The notes: generated by a model not told the origin, from the sequence alone. Counted from the stretch's first letter, positions 32,934 to 42,047 are shown. The stretch is DNA of 49,502 bases from CBDUZS01 sp965371785 (GCA_965371785.1 CBDUZS010000012.1:1-49502), one strand, 5' to 3'. Numbers and translations: made by a program.

Positions 32934-35900
32934 CCGAATCCGGCAGTCCACTGAACGAACAGCTTGAGGTGAACCCGGAAGTCATCCTTACCAGGAAGAT
33001 GGAGTACTGGCTGCAGGTGAATGCACCCGTACAGCCACCGGCTCCCGTTCCTGCCATCGAATCCAGGCTTCCCAGGATAGAAGTCGATGTTTCCCGGGTC
33101 GACAGAAATATCGTCGTCAGGCTCGCGGACATGAGGGTTTTCTCAAACGAGGCGTGGAAAGACGCCTGTGAGATCGTATCAATCGTAATCGCAAGACTGG
33201 ATGCAGAAGCTTCTGAAAGACTCGAGGAAAGCCTTTCAGCCATTTCAGCTCCCCCGCCCATAGCACCTAAACTTGCCAAGCAGTGGTTCTCCTGTGTTAC
33301 CAAGCTCTACCCCGAGGCACTGGAAACAGCGGTAATGGGGTTTTTCAGAATTGTCTGGATGTGGGAGCGGCTGGGTGGAGTCCTCGGATCCAACCTGGAA
33401 GCCATGCTCGCCTATTTTTTCAAGGCACTTCAGGCTCTAGGTGAAAGCGCGACGACAGCACCGGCAGCCCACATCCTGATCAACCTGGCAAAAAGATGGC
33501 CTGAAAGACTGTGCTACTGGCTGGACAGGACCTCCTCGGGGGGGTTGGATGTTATTCTCGCGATGAAGAGAGCCCAGATACTTCTTCCCGAAGCAGTCCC
33601 TTTATCAAGGGAGACTCTTCTCGATTTCGCTGCTGACATGGGATGGCGATTCCTGGACGAAGAGGACATGCCCCTCTGGAGAGCCATAGGCAGACGGGGA
33701 GAGCTGCTCTACAGAAGGCTCAGGGGTTACTCGATACCGACACCGTATCTGAAATTGCTGTCAGGATTGCTGGGCGCTCTCGAGAAAAAGGACGGCATAG
33801 AATCTCATCTTAGCGATATCAGACTGGAGACAGCGTCAAGGGTCTTCCAGGAAAAGGATCATGATCTTCTTGCCAGCGTGCTCGCCAAGCAGCCCGAAGT
33901 CCGAAGCGGACTCGACGCACTGACGGAAACCGAGATTGCCGTGGAGATCATCTCTCTGAAGGGCATGATCAGAAATCCAGTTCTCACCAGCAGAGAGATA
34001 ATCGAATTCGTGTCGATCTCCGGAGGAACGCTGAAAACGAAGAATCTGCAGAGATTTCTCAAATCCCTGAACGGTTCTATCAACGAGGATCAAATTCATG
34101 CGGCTGTAACCTACGCACGAAAACTCGATTCCGAAGAGAGAGAAGACCTGACCGACAGCTTCATCAGGGCATTCATGCTCATTGGCAGAGTCCTTTCAGG
34201 CAGGGAAATGGACTACGGTATCAGAAACAGCATAAAAAGGGTGTTCAGTTCGGTTCTTGCATGCAGCAAACCGGAAAGAGCAGTTGAGATCCTCGAGAAT
34301 GCACTCGATTCTCCCGGAATGGATCCCGATTACGTATTCATCACCGGGTCGCTCCTGATTCGCTCTTCGCCTGAAGCCGAGACGGCTGAAGTTCTCGAAA
34401 AGATGGTTACGGCAAGCAATCTTCTCCTGACCCTCCACACGGAAGAGCTGATCAGGATCACATCCGGCCTGCCTCCTTTCTGGTTCAAAACACTGTCCGA
34501 CAAAGGCCCCGATGCGCTGAAAAAGGTTACCACCTCTCTCGAGGCAATAGAGGAGAAGAGAAGACGCGGCCGATTCCTCGACCATATAGTTTCCCCCCTT
34601 CTCGAAGAACTCGATCCTGAGGATTCCGCTTTCTCGGAATGCCTTTCAGCGGCGGTGATGGATTACAACAGAGCAGACACGACATCAAAGCTGCGTGAAG
34701 CCGAGAGATCGACACTGCAACGGCTTTTCCGCGCTGGAACCCGTACCGAGTCCCTCGACGTGGCAATGGCTGCTCTTCTGAAGATTCCCGGGCTGGAGGG
34801 AGACAGGGCCACAATACTTCTCGAAATGCAGAGAAAGATATGCGGGGAACTCTCCAGGCAGGAGGTATGGCAGGAGAAGACGAACAAGGCGGTTTCACTG
34901 TTCTTTGATCAGGGACTCAACAGCATCATCAGAGCATTCGTCGATTATCCTGAAGCCCTGGACTTCCTTAGTCTCGAAGGTCTGGAGACGTTACTGCAGA
35001 AATTCATGTACACCGGAAGCGGTACCGACGGCCAGCTCTCTAGATGGCAGATAGAAACCGGAACGAAGTTCTTCGGAAGGGTCTTTCCTCTGTCCGTCGA
35101 ACTCTTCGGGAAAGAGCCGAAGCGGCTCCTCACTTTCCTGGAGTCCGTCGCAGAGGAAGCGGTTCATCTTTCACAGGGTGTCCCTGCGGGATCGGAATTT
35201 CTTTCGGAAGCCTCTTTCAGTCTCGAACACAGGGTAATCGAAGAGTACACGATCAGACTCGAGTCGTGGCTTGCCTTCAAGACAACACCACCCCTGAGAT
35301 TCGATGAGAACTGGGCAGCTGAATTCTACAAACAATGGTCCCGCGATCAGGAAGCCGAGACCGGAATACAGAAGGAAGCTACGAGGACTGCACAATTTCT
35401 GACCACCCGGAGAGACCTGAGAAAAACCTTCGTTACGCTTTCGGGAGAACTGTTCACAGCGCTATCGAAGTCCGGCCTGTACGAGAAGGAAGATATGATC
35501 AAGAAAAGCTGGGAAGCCGGAATAGCATCCTTCTCGGCAGCCATGGGCTCTACCGACCTCCTGGAGGTTTTCCGGGCATTCGAGAAGGGCTCGGAAACGC
35601 TGTCAGTCCAGCAGATGGATACCGCTGAGAAATTCTTCCTCGAAGAGGGAAACCCCAGAGGGGAGAATCCCTGCACTTTCTGGCGGAGAAACGTCTTCTC
35701 GCAGTTCTGTAATTGCTTGATTAACATGCTTATGCTAGACACAAATACGGAAATGGAGCTGATCATTCTCCTGAATGGCTTCCAGGAAGTTATCGAGTTC
35801 CTCGGCGCAGAGAGTCCTTCCGGCATCCTTGCCGCTCTTGGCAAGAGCCTGTCCGGAACCGCGGTGAAATCGACCGCCGATGCAAATCGAATCATGGAAA

Positions 35901-36559
35901 GACAGCTCTTCAGACCATTATGGCGACGCAGAGCCATGTTCAGACTGGAACTTCTGGTGGCTGGAATGAGCAACCAGGAGCAGCTACTGGACAGCCTTCT
36001 TGATCGATTGAGCATGGAGGGGGACATAATACGACAGGTCAGCTTTCTCCGATGGTTCGGGCTTCTCTTCCTGGTCATAGAAGTAGCTACAGAGAAAGCC
36101 GGAGCGGAAACGGATGCTGGTTACAACATCAGGGAAGCACTCAAAGAAAGCTGGGTCTTCAACCCTCAACTCGATAGACAAGGCCCCTTCATTGATACCG
36201 TGCGTGAAACTGCAGAGATCGCTGAAGAGATCTTCCATTTCATCCGCCAGCAGAAGGGTGTGGTCACCGCTACCGAAGCGGAGGAAATCAGCATACAGAT
36301 GCGCCGCAAGTACAGAGACAACGCCGACTCGGTCGCAATCCTTCTCAGGTGGACGCTCGACCCCTCCAGAGAACCACTTCTTATTCTGCTGGAGGACAAC
36401 GAGCCTCTTCTCCGGGCCGCAAGTAACGATACGGAACTGCTCAGACTGCTTGATGTCCACGGGGCAAAACAGGAATTTCTGGAAGTAACACAGACCTTTG
36501 CAGGAAACCCGGACCTCCTGAAGAGAAAACTCAAGGAAATGACGTCGGAATATTCCTGA
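32930..36559 (+). CDS. Large 1209-residue helical protein of unknown function
   Basis: The ATG at 32930 overlaps the gyrA stop (ATGA), so translation is coupled to gyrase. The protein has no signal peptide, no transmembrane segment, and no motif I recognise: no Walker box, nuclease or protease signature. The first 60 residues are polar with a proline-rich patch (APVQPPAPVPAIESR). The rest alternates charged and hydrophobic positions in a way that suggests stacked helices of the HEAT/ARM kind throughout, for example DSFIRAFMLIGRVLSGREM and LFGKEPKRLLTFLESVAEE. Composition is Glu/Lys/Leu-rich with few glycines. It could be a cytoplasmic scaffold. Codon use resembles its neighbours, so recent acquisition is not evident. 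Confidence 0.9.
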   Translation: MTESGSPLNEQLEVNPEVILTRKMEYWLQVNAPVQPPAPVPAIESRLPRIEVDVSRVDRNIVVRLADMRVFSNEAWKDACEIVSIVIARLDAEASERLEESLSAISAPPPIAPKLAKQWFSCVTKLYPEALETAVMGFFRIVWMWERLGGVLGSNLEAMLAYFFKALQALGESATTAPAAHILINLAKRWPERLCYWLDRTSSGGLDVILAMKRAQILLPEAVPLSRETLLDFAADMGWRFLDEEDMPLWRAIGRRGELLYRRLRGYSIPTPYLKLLSGLLGALEKKDGIESHLSDIRLETASRVFQEKDHDLLASVLAKQPEVRSGLDALTETEIAVEIISLKGMIRNPVLTSREIIEFVSISGGTLKTKNLQRFLKSLNGSINEDQIHAAVTYARKLDSEEREDLTDSFIRAFMLIGRVLSGREMDYGIRNSIKRVFSSVLACSKPERAVEILENALDSPGMDPDYVFITGSLLIRSSPEAETAEVLEKMVTASNLLLTLHTEELIRITSGLPPFWFKTLSDKGPDALKKVTTSLEAIEEKRRRGRFLDHIVSPLLEELDPEDSAFSECLSAAVMDYNRADTTSKLREAERSTLQRLFRAGTRTESLDVAMAALLKIPGLEGDRATILLEMQRKICGELSRQEVWQEKTNKAVSLFFDQGLNSIIRAFVDYPEALDFLSLEGLETLLQKFMYTGSGTDGQLSRWQIETGTKFFGRVFPLSVELFGKEPKRLLTFLESVAEEAVHLSQGVPAGSEFLSEASFSLEHRVIEEYTIRLESWLAFKTTPPLRFDENWAAEFYKQWSRDQEAETGIQKEATRTAQFLTTRRDLRKTFVTLSGELFTALSKSGLYEKEDMIKKSWEAGIASFSAAMGSTDLLEVFRAFEKGSETLSVQQMDTAEKFFLEEGNPRGENPCTFWRRNVFSQFCNCLINMLMLDTNTEMELIILLNGFQEVIEFLGAESPSGILAALGKSLSGTAVKSTADANRIMERQLFRPLWRRRAMFRLELLVAGMSNQEQLLDSLLDRLSMEGDIIRQVSFLRWFGLLFLVIEVATEKAGAETDAGYNIREALKESWVFNPQLDRQGPFIDTVRETAEIAEEIFHFIRQQKGVVTATEAEEISIQMRRKYRDNADSVAILLRWTLDPSREPLLILLEDNEPLLRAASNDTELLRLLDVHGAKQEFLEVTQTFAGNPDLLKRKLKEMTSEYS

Positions 36560-36751
36560 CGAACCTCGAGAACGAAACAGGTACAGAGGGTTCCGGAAAT
36601 GCACACAGGCCCCGGTATGACCGCATGCAACGAAATTCATAACTTCGGAGTTACATTGCCGCTTAACAACGTTTGCTAAATGGCTCATAATTCGTTGACG
36701 TCAGTGTCGTTCTCAGGGTAGTGTACAGGTTGCTGTAGAATGGAGAAAGCT

Positions 36752-37096
36752 ATGCCTGGCAAGGGTGGCTTCACGCTTGCAATCCTGCCACATGACGGGA
36801 AGAGAGGGAGACACTACGATGTTTCCGGATGGAAGCAGGTTTTCTTCAGAGCAGCCATTCTGATGACAGCGTTTCTCATCCTTGCGGCAGTGGCAATAGT
36901 TGCGTTCGGGGTTTTGAGCACGGAAGAAACGAAACAACTCTCGACCGAAGTATCTGCCCTGCGAGACTCACTCGAGAAACTAACGGATATAGACGTGCGA
37001 CTCAGCAACATACAAAGAGAACTGGAAGAGATACGGGAAGCGCGAATTTTCATCGAGAACCTGGCCACAATGACTTCTGGCGAGGATTCTATATGA
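36752..37096 (+). CDS. Short bitopic membrane/coiled-coil protein next to bactofilin
   Basis: The ATG at 36752 (GGAGAAAG six bases upstream; an ATG at 36740 would overlap that site) gives 114 residues. A basic cytoplasmic segment of about 30 residues (FTLAILPHDGKRGRHYDVSG) leads into one transmembrane helix (about 33-57) and then a periplasmic coiled coil (ETKQLSTEVSALRDSLEKL, NIQRELEEIREAR). This is the N-terminal architecture of M23/LytM peptidases encoded beside bactofilins, but the protein stops before any peptidase domain. The gap upstream (36560-36751) has a TTGACG near 36695 as a possible -35 box and no other gene. Confidence 0.8.
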   Translation: MPGKGGFTLAILPHDGKRGRHYDVSGWKQVFFRAAILMTAFLILAAVAIVAFGVLSTEETKQLSTEVSALRDSLEKLTDIDVRLSNIQRELEEIREARIFIENLATMTSGEDSI

Positions 37097-37117
37097 GAAA
37101 AAACGAAAGGTAAGGAA

Positions 37118-37489
37118 ATGGCGAGGGATGACACTTCCACAACCATCAACTCCATCCTCGGGGCAGGCAGCTCGTTTGAAGGAAACCTGAAGGTCGAAGG
37201 TGGCCTGCGAATTGACGGCAAGATAGACGGAGAGGTTACGGTGTCCGGAACCCTGACCGTCGGTCACGAAGGATTCGTCAAGGGCAAGGTCTCGGTTGTA
37301 CATGGAATTATCGGTGGTTCAGTGTGCGGAACGATAAGGGCGGAGAAGCAGCTAGAACTGCAGAATGGCTCGAAGGTAGAGGGAGACATCTACACACACT
37401 CTCTTGTGATCGAGGAAGGTGTGTTCTTCGAGGGCAGATGCAGCATGAGGAAGCTGGATGCTCCGACCGCGGATACGGAAAATGTGTAA
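37118..37489 (+). CDS. Bactofilin cytoskeletal protein
   Basis: Bactofilins are right-handed beta-helix proteins that polymerise without nucleotide and organise cell wall enzymes at the membrane. The 123-residue protein begins with a short tail (NSILGAGSSFEGNLKVEG), followed by regular six-residue rungs (GGLRIDGKIDGEVTVSGTL, VGHEGFVKGKVSVVHGIIGG, GSKVEGDIYTHSLVI) and a short C-terminal tail. SD AAGGTAAGGAA precedes the ATG. It is 21 bases after the bitopic membrane protein, a likely functional partner. Confidence 0.93.
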   Translation: MARDDTSTTINSILGAGSSFEGNLKVEGGLRIDGKIDGEVTVSGTLTVGHEGFVKGKVSVVHGIIGGSVCGTIRAEKQLELQNGSKVEGDIYTHSLVIEEGVFFEGRCSMRKLDAPTADTENV

Positions 37490-37625
37490 AAGTCTCCATT
37501 CGTGTGGAAAACCACGCAAACATCATCTCTTCATGTAGTTGTAGAAAAGATGTAAACCAGGTTCAAAAGTAATATCCACAACTCGGTGCTCTTTGTGGAA
37601 ATGGTCAGGAAAGGGTGGCTGCACA
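37490..37625. promoter_or_regulatory. Gap with DnaA-box-like 9-mers upstream of the V-ATPase operon
   Basis: The 136-base gap between bactofilin and the V-ATPase genes holds TGTGGAAAA (37503-37511), ATATCCACA (37572-37580) and TGTGGAAAT (37594-37602). The first two differ by one base and the last by two from the DnaA box. GTGG-AAAA-CCAC around 37505-37516 can also form a small hairpin. This may be a DnaA-responsive promoter region or chance. No RNA gene is seen. Confidence 0.4.
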
Positions 37626-37952
37626 GTGACGGACAGGCTGGAATCACTCCAGGAGGCAGAGATCAGGGCTAGTCAGACGGTAGAGGAGGCCAGGAGGAAA
37701 GCGCAGAAGCTGAGGCTTGGAATTTCCTCGCAGATAGAGGAACTCGAGACGAGGAAGAACAGGAATCTCGTAAGGAGCCGCGAAGCGGCCCGGAAGAATG
37801 TCGACGAGACCGTGACCCATCTGGAATCCGAGCTCGATTCCAGCGTATCGATACTGCTGTCTGAACTCGAGCAGAAGAAGGTACTTCTCGAGGGGAAAGC
37901 TGTCGAACTACTGACCGAGGTAATTCTCCGAAAAGATGGAGCCGGAGAGTAA
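37626..37952 (+). CDS. V/A-type ATPase peripheral stalk subunit H (G-like)
   Basis: A GTG start at 37626 after AAAGGGTGG gives a 108-residue all-helical protein: RLESLQEAEIRASQTVEEAR, then long charged heptads (EELETRKNRNLVRSREAARK, LESELDSSVSILLSELEQKK). This matches the small coiled-coil subunit (H in archaea, G-like) that pairs with subunit E to form the peripheral stator of A/V-type ATPases. Its position directly before subunit I, with a TAATG overlap, is typical. Assignment rests on context and coiled-coil character. Confidence 0.8.
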   Translation: MTDRLESLQEAEIRASQTVEEARRKAQKLRLGISSQIEELETRKNRNLVRSREAARKNVDETVTHLESELDSSVSILLSELEQKKVLLEGKAVELLTEVILRKDGAGE

Positions 37953-40015
37953 TGGCACTTGATTCCGTTGTGAAAATTCAGGTTGTATGCCACTCCGCAC
38001 GAAGAGAAGAAGTGCTTGCAGTCTTCGAGTCCTCAGGCCGGGTACATCTTCAGGATCTTTCCGAAACCGATTTCGAGGAAGAGATGCTCTTTACCTCACC
38101 TGTGGAAGTCGACACAGAAGATCTTGCCGACAGACTCTCCGAACTGGACAGGGTAATAGGATTCCTCGGGGGATTCACCATGTCGAAGAAGTCTCTACGG
38201 GAAAAACTGGTTTCCGTTCCACCCGAATTCTCCGAGAAAGAACTGAAGGAGATGCTCGAAGACAGCGAACTCGCCGGGAAAGCTCGAGAGTCATGGCGGG
38301 TGGCCATGGACCTGGCCAAGATAGAGGGCAACGAGAAGGAGCACGTTACGGAGATAGAATTCCTCGAAACCTGGATGGAGCTTCCCTGCGATCTTCTCGA
38401 TCTCAGGAGAAAAGGCGTTTTCAGATTGACGGCAGGGACTGCAGAGAGGGAGTCCATCAGAAAAGTACATTCTCTCGCGGATGATACGCCATTGCTCAGC
38501 CTGGAAGTACTGCGCTCAACACCTTCCGCCGAGCATCTGCTTGCCGTCTACCATTCATCGATAGAGGAAGAAATCCTTCAGAAGCTGTCTGAATGTGGTT
38601 TTACCGTTCAGGATTTCGGCACGAGGAAAGGGCTTGTCAGAGAACTCAGAGATCGATCGATCACAGAATTTGAGGCCCTGCACCTCGAGGAAGAAGAACT
38701 TGAAGGAAAAGCCAGACAGCTTGCCGGGTACATCCCGGAATTCTCTACTCTTCGCGACGCAGTCGGGCTGTTCCTAACCAGAATGAGAGCCACCGAAAAC
38801 GGCAGAGCAGGCAAATCGGTCGTTCAATTCCTTGCATGGGTGAGAGAGAACGATCTCGATGATCTCGAGAGGGAGCTGGAGGTGTATGGCGAGGTCATGG
38901 TTCAGGTAATCGATCCCGATGAGGGAGAAACCCCGCCATCTCCGCTCACCGTGAACAAGATTATGGATCCTTACCTCTTGCTTACCGACATGTTCGGGCA
39001 GCCGACAAGACAGGACCCGGACCCGACACCGCTCATGGCTCCTTTCTATGCATTGTTCTTCGGAATCTGTATCGGTGATGCCGGATACGGTATCACTCTG
39101 GCCCTGGGTTCAGCGCTGGGATGGTTCCTCTCCTCGAGAAGAGGCGGAAATCCGAGGTTGTTCAAGCTGCTGTTCCAGGGGGGGCTTGCCAGCATTCTCA
39201 TCGGCATCTTCCTCGGCGGATGGTTCGGAATAAGTTTCGACAGTCTTCCAATGATCCTGAAGGCTCCCGCAGAACTCCTCAATTCCCTGGTTCCGGGCTA
39301 TGCAGAGGGACAGACCGGTCAGGAAACGTTCGGAATTTCCCAGCAGTTCCTCTACGTAACACTTGGCCTCGGACTCCTGCAGTTGTCCTGGGGAATAGTG
39401 GTCAATCTGACGAAACGCCTGAGGGCTGGAGAAGGCCTGTCAGCCGTTATCGACCAGACAGGCTGGCTGCTTGCGACAGCAGGGCTCTTCCCCTGGCTCT
39501 TCAACCACTACCTCCTTGACGGCATTCTCTACGATATCAACGGACCCTTGGACAGGATATTCCTGTTCATGCTTCTGTTCGGCACCATTCTGATCTTTGT
39601 TATGGGAGGGAATAAAGGGAAGGGATTCGGGAAAATCGGTTTGGGCGCTTACGCCGCATACGGAATCGTAAACCTTCTGGGAGACGTTCTTTCCTACTCG
39701 AGGCTTTTTGCACTTGCCCTGTCCAGTGCAATTATAGCGTTGGTAATCAATCAGATAGCTGGCATGCTCATGCACGATCTCGGAATACCTGTTGTTGGAG
39801 TGGTGCTGGCGATACTGGTGCTTGCGGGAGGTCACCTCTTCAACCTCTTCATGGCTGCATTGAGCGGCTTCATCCATACCGCGAGGTTACAGTTCGTCGA
39901 GTTCTTCAGCAAGTTCTATGATGGTACGGGAATCCCATTCGTACCCCTGAAGTACGACCCTGAATATGTACGGATAAAGAAAAGCAGTAACCAAACACTA
40001 TCGGGAGGAAACTAA
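37952..40015 (+). CDS. ntpI: V/A-type ATPase membrane subunit I (a subunit)
   Basis: Subunit I is the stator membrane subunit carrying the ion half-channels. The 687-residue protein has an N-terminal cytoplasmic half (about 1-350) of two alpha/beta lobes linked by coiled coil (SVVKIQVVCHSARREEVLAV at the start). The membrane half begins with DPTPLMAPFYALFFGICIGDAGYG and includes about seven or eight helices, with NLLGDVLSYSRLFALALSS (containing the essential channel arginine), GGHLFNLFMAALSGFIHTARLQFVEFFSKFY near the end. These are family-diagnostic. It is coupled to subunit K. Confidence 0.95.
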   Translation: MALDSVVKIQVVCHSARREEVLAVFESSGRVHLQDLSETDFEEEMLFTSPVEVDTEDLADRLSELDRVIGFLGGFTMSKKSLREKLVSVPPEFSEKELKEMLEDSELAGKARESWRVAMDLAKIEGNEKEHVTEIEFLETWMELPCDLLDLRRKGVFRLTAGTAERESIRKVHSLADDTPLLSLEVLRSTPSAEHLLAVYHSSIEEEILQKLSECGFTVQDFGTRKGLVRELRDRSITEFEALHLEEEELEGKARQLAGYIPEFSTLRDAVGLFLTRMRATENGRAGKSVVQFLAWVRENDLDDLERELEVYGEVMVQVIDPDEGETPPSPLTVNKIMDPYLLLTDMFGQPTRQDPDPTPLMAPFYALFFGICIGDAGYGITLALGSALGWFLSSRRGGNPRLFKLLFQGGLASILIGIFLGGWFGISFDSLPMILKAPAELLNSLVPGYAEGQTGQETFGISQQFLYVTLGLGLLQLSWGIVVNLTKRLRAGEGLSAVIDQTGWLLATAGLFPWLFNHYLLDGILYDINGPLDRIFLFMLLFGTILIFVMGGNKGKGFGKIGLGAYAAYGIVNLLGDVLSYSRLFALALSSAIIALVINQIAGMLMHDLGIPVVGVVLAILVLAGGHLFNLFMAALSGFIHTARLQFVEFFSKFYDGTGIPFVPLKYDPEYVRIKKSSNQTLSGGN

Positions 40016-40468
40016 GTGGAACAGCTTGTCGCCTACATGGGAGTAGCGCTTGCATGCGCCCTTGCGGGGATCGGTTCGGCAGTGGGAGTCGGGATCGCGG
40101 CTCAGGCCAGCACAGGTGTGATGAGCGTTGATCCCAAGAAATTCGGAAAACTCCTTCTCCTGTCCGCTCTCCCCGGTACTCAGGGGATATACGGTTTCGT
40201 AATAGCATTCCTTCTCCTTGGGAAGATTGCAGGAATCGAGCTCGCAGGAAACATGGATGTAGCATGGAAGATATTTGCAGCAGGGCTTCCCATAGCCCTT
40301 GCCGGGCTTCTTTCGGGAATTCACCAGGGTAAGGTGTGCGCATCCGGAGCAATGATGACCGCAAAGCAGCCGGCAGACTCGGCGAAAGCACTCATACTGG
40401 CAGTGTTCGTCGAATTCTATGCGATTCTTGGTTTCCTTGTGTCGTTCCTCATGCTGGGTCAGATCTGA
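40016..40468 (+). CDS. ntpK: V/A-type ATPase rotor subunit K (c-ring, Na+-type)
   Basis: K forms the rotor ring. The GTG start abuts the subunit I stop, with GGGAGG upstream. The 150-residue proteolipid has two fused hairpins (four helices), with only the second carrying the carboxylate, as in V-type rings. Residues Leu52, Thr55, Gln56 and Tyr59 (LPGTQGIYGF), Gln104 (GIHQGKV) and Glu133 (FVEFYAILGF) match the sodium ligands Leu61, Thr64, Gln65, Tyr68, Gln110 and Glu139 of Enterococcus hirae NtpK. Sodium coupling is therefore predicted. Confidence 0.95.
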   Translation: MEQLVAYMGVALACALAGIGSAVGVGIAAQASTGVMSVDPKKFGKLLLLSALPGTQGIYGFVIAFLLLGKIAGIELAGNMDVAWKIFAAGLPIALAGLLSGIHQGKVCASGAMMTAKQPADSAKALILAVFVEFYAILGFLVSFLMLGQI

Positions 40469-40481
40469 CGGCGGCACCGGT

Positions 40482-41060
40482 ATGTCACTCGAGGCAATAC
40501 TGGCAAGAATCGAATCCGATGCCGAAAAGGAGGCGGAGGAGATTCTCCGTGCTGCAGACAGGGAGAAGAAGGAAGTCCTGAGGAGAGCCGGAGCCAGGCT
40601 CGAGGAGCAGCAGGCGAAGGACATGAAAAAGCTCAAGCTGGAGATGAAAGATCTCGAGCGACGGATGAAGGAGCATACAAGGCGTGAAGCGGACAAAAAG
40701 CTTCAGAACAGAAGGCGCACACTCATCGACGGAGCAATAGAACATGCCGTGAAAACACTTGCTTTCTGTGAAGACGAAATCTATCTGAAGCTGCTGGGAA
40801 ACATCATTTCCAGTTGTGATGCACAGGGAAGAATAGAAGTGGTGGCAGCTTCGGGCGAGAACAGGATCACACCGGATTTCCTGAAGAGCTGTTCGGGAGA
40901 GAATAGGGAATTCGTACTCTCTTCGAGAAGACATGACGAAGAGGGTGGTGTAATCCTTGTGTCCGGGAAGATAAGCTACAACGGTACGTTTTCGATGTTT
41001 GCCGAACTGGCTCACGAGGAAATGGTCATGAAGCTCTCACCACTTGCTCCCCTCCGGTAA
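40482..41060 (+). CDS. ntpE: V/A-type ATPase peripheral stalk subunit E
   Basis: Subunit E forms the stator stalk with the H/G subunit. The ATG at 40482 gives 192 residues, beginning ILARIESDAEKEAEEILRAA, the long N-terminal coiled coil that runs to about residue 85 (charged, Lys/Glu-rich). The globular C-terminal head has GGVILVSGKISYNGTFSMFAEL, the E-subunit signature region close to the end. Length and position between K and C are typical. Confidence 0.9.
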   Translation: MSLEAILARIESDAEKEAEEILRAADREKKEVLRRAGARLEEQQAKDMKKLKLEMKDLERRMKEHTRREADKKLQNRRRTLIDGAIEHAVKTLAFCEDEIYLKLLGNIISSCDAQGRIEVVAASGENRITPDFLKSCSGENREFVLSSRRHDEEGGVILVSGKISYNGTFSMFAELAHEEMVMKLSPLAPLR

Positions 41061-41069
41061 GGGCGGAAC

Positions 41070-42038
41070 ATGAAAAAGGAGTTCGTATACGCCAACGGCC
41101 GGATCAGCGGGGAGGAGATGACGCTTCTCTCGACGAGGATGTGGCAGATGCTCCTCTCGGCAAGAGATCTGGAGGAAACGCTGCGGCTGCTCACCGACAC
41201 ATGGTACGGCGGATTCATGCAGGGGCACGAACTCGATGACTGTTTCGAAAAGGCGATGTCGTCATCGGAACAGGAGCTCATCGAACTATCGGAAGACGCC
41301 AGGCTGGTGAGAGGGCTTCTTCACAGGCGGGACGTGAGAAACGCAAGGTATCTCTGGAAGAGCCATATCGCTGGAACAGGACAAAACGTGGAGATCGAGA
41401 GGAACGGGTTGCTCGACACAAACCTGCTGGTAGCAGCGATTCATGATGCGGAATCTAGAGAAGAACTCCCAACTCTCTTCCGTGAGACGCTCGAAGGGCT
41501 TCTGGAACTCGACACACCATCCATCAAGGAAATCGATTACCGTATGGATGAACTCGCGGCCAGGGTTGAACTGGAAGAACTCCCGGACCTGGGCAGGGGA
41601 TTCCGGAGGTATGTCCGTACGGGAATAGAGCAGAAGAATTTTCTTATAGCCGGAAGATGCAAACAGGAAAATATTCCTCGCGATACCGTGGAGAAACTGC
41701 TTCTAGAAGGAGGGTTTCACTCTCCCTCCGAGATAGCGGACGCATATCAGACCGGACAGCTTTCCCACCTGCTTGCGGAGAACCCCGGGCTGGAAAAGCT
41801 CTCCTCCTGCCTCGAGGACGCACTGAACCTGGGCTCCTTCGTCGAGTACGAGAGGGAAAGCGACAGGATTATGCTCGAAATGCTCGATATCGGCTCGTTT
41901 CAGATTTTCGGCCCTGCCCCGCTTGCTGCCTTCGTGATGAAGCGGGAGATGGAGATATCCCATCTGAGGCTTCTGGTTGCTGCCCGGTCGGCGGGAGTCG
42001 ACAGAAACAGGCTCCTGCGGCGCCTGCCGCGCGGCTAG
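41070..42038 (+). CDS. ntpC: V/A-type ATPase subunit C
   Basis: Subunit C (archaeal type, like V-type d) sits on the c-ring as a funnel between the rotor and the central stalk. The 322-residue helical protein starts FVYANGRISGEEMTLLS and contains LLHRRDVRNARYLWKSHIAG, which matches the D/E-x-x-N-x-K segment of the family in a diverged form. Three helical repeats are implied by recurring LLDTNLL/YRMDELAARVE/DRIMLEMLD blocks. Its position between E and F supports the call, which sequence alone supports less strongly. Confidence 0.85.
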   Translation: MKKEFVYANGRISGEEMTLLSTRMWQMLLSARDLEETLRLLTDTWYGGFMQGHELDDCFEKAMSSSEQELIELSEDARLVRGLLHRRDVRNARYLWKSHIAGTGQNVEIERNGLLDTNLLVAAIHDAESREELPTLFRETLEGLLELDTPSIKEIDYRMDELAARVELEELPDLGRGFRRYVRTGIEQKNFLIAGRCKQENIPRDTVEKLLLEGGFHSPSEIADAYQTGQLSHLLAENPGLEKLSSCLEDALNLGSFVEYERESDRIMLEMLDIGSFQIFGPAPLAAFVMKREMEISHLRLLVAARSAGVDRNRLLRRLPRG

Positions 42039-42047
42039 GAGGAATCG

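Noticed and set aside
31398..32951. A 517-codon open frame antisense to gyrA
   Set aside because: It lies wholly on the reverse strand of a clear gyrase gene, has no family resemblance and no ribosome binding site. Long antisense frames are common opposite such codon usage.
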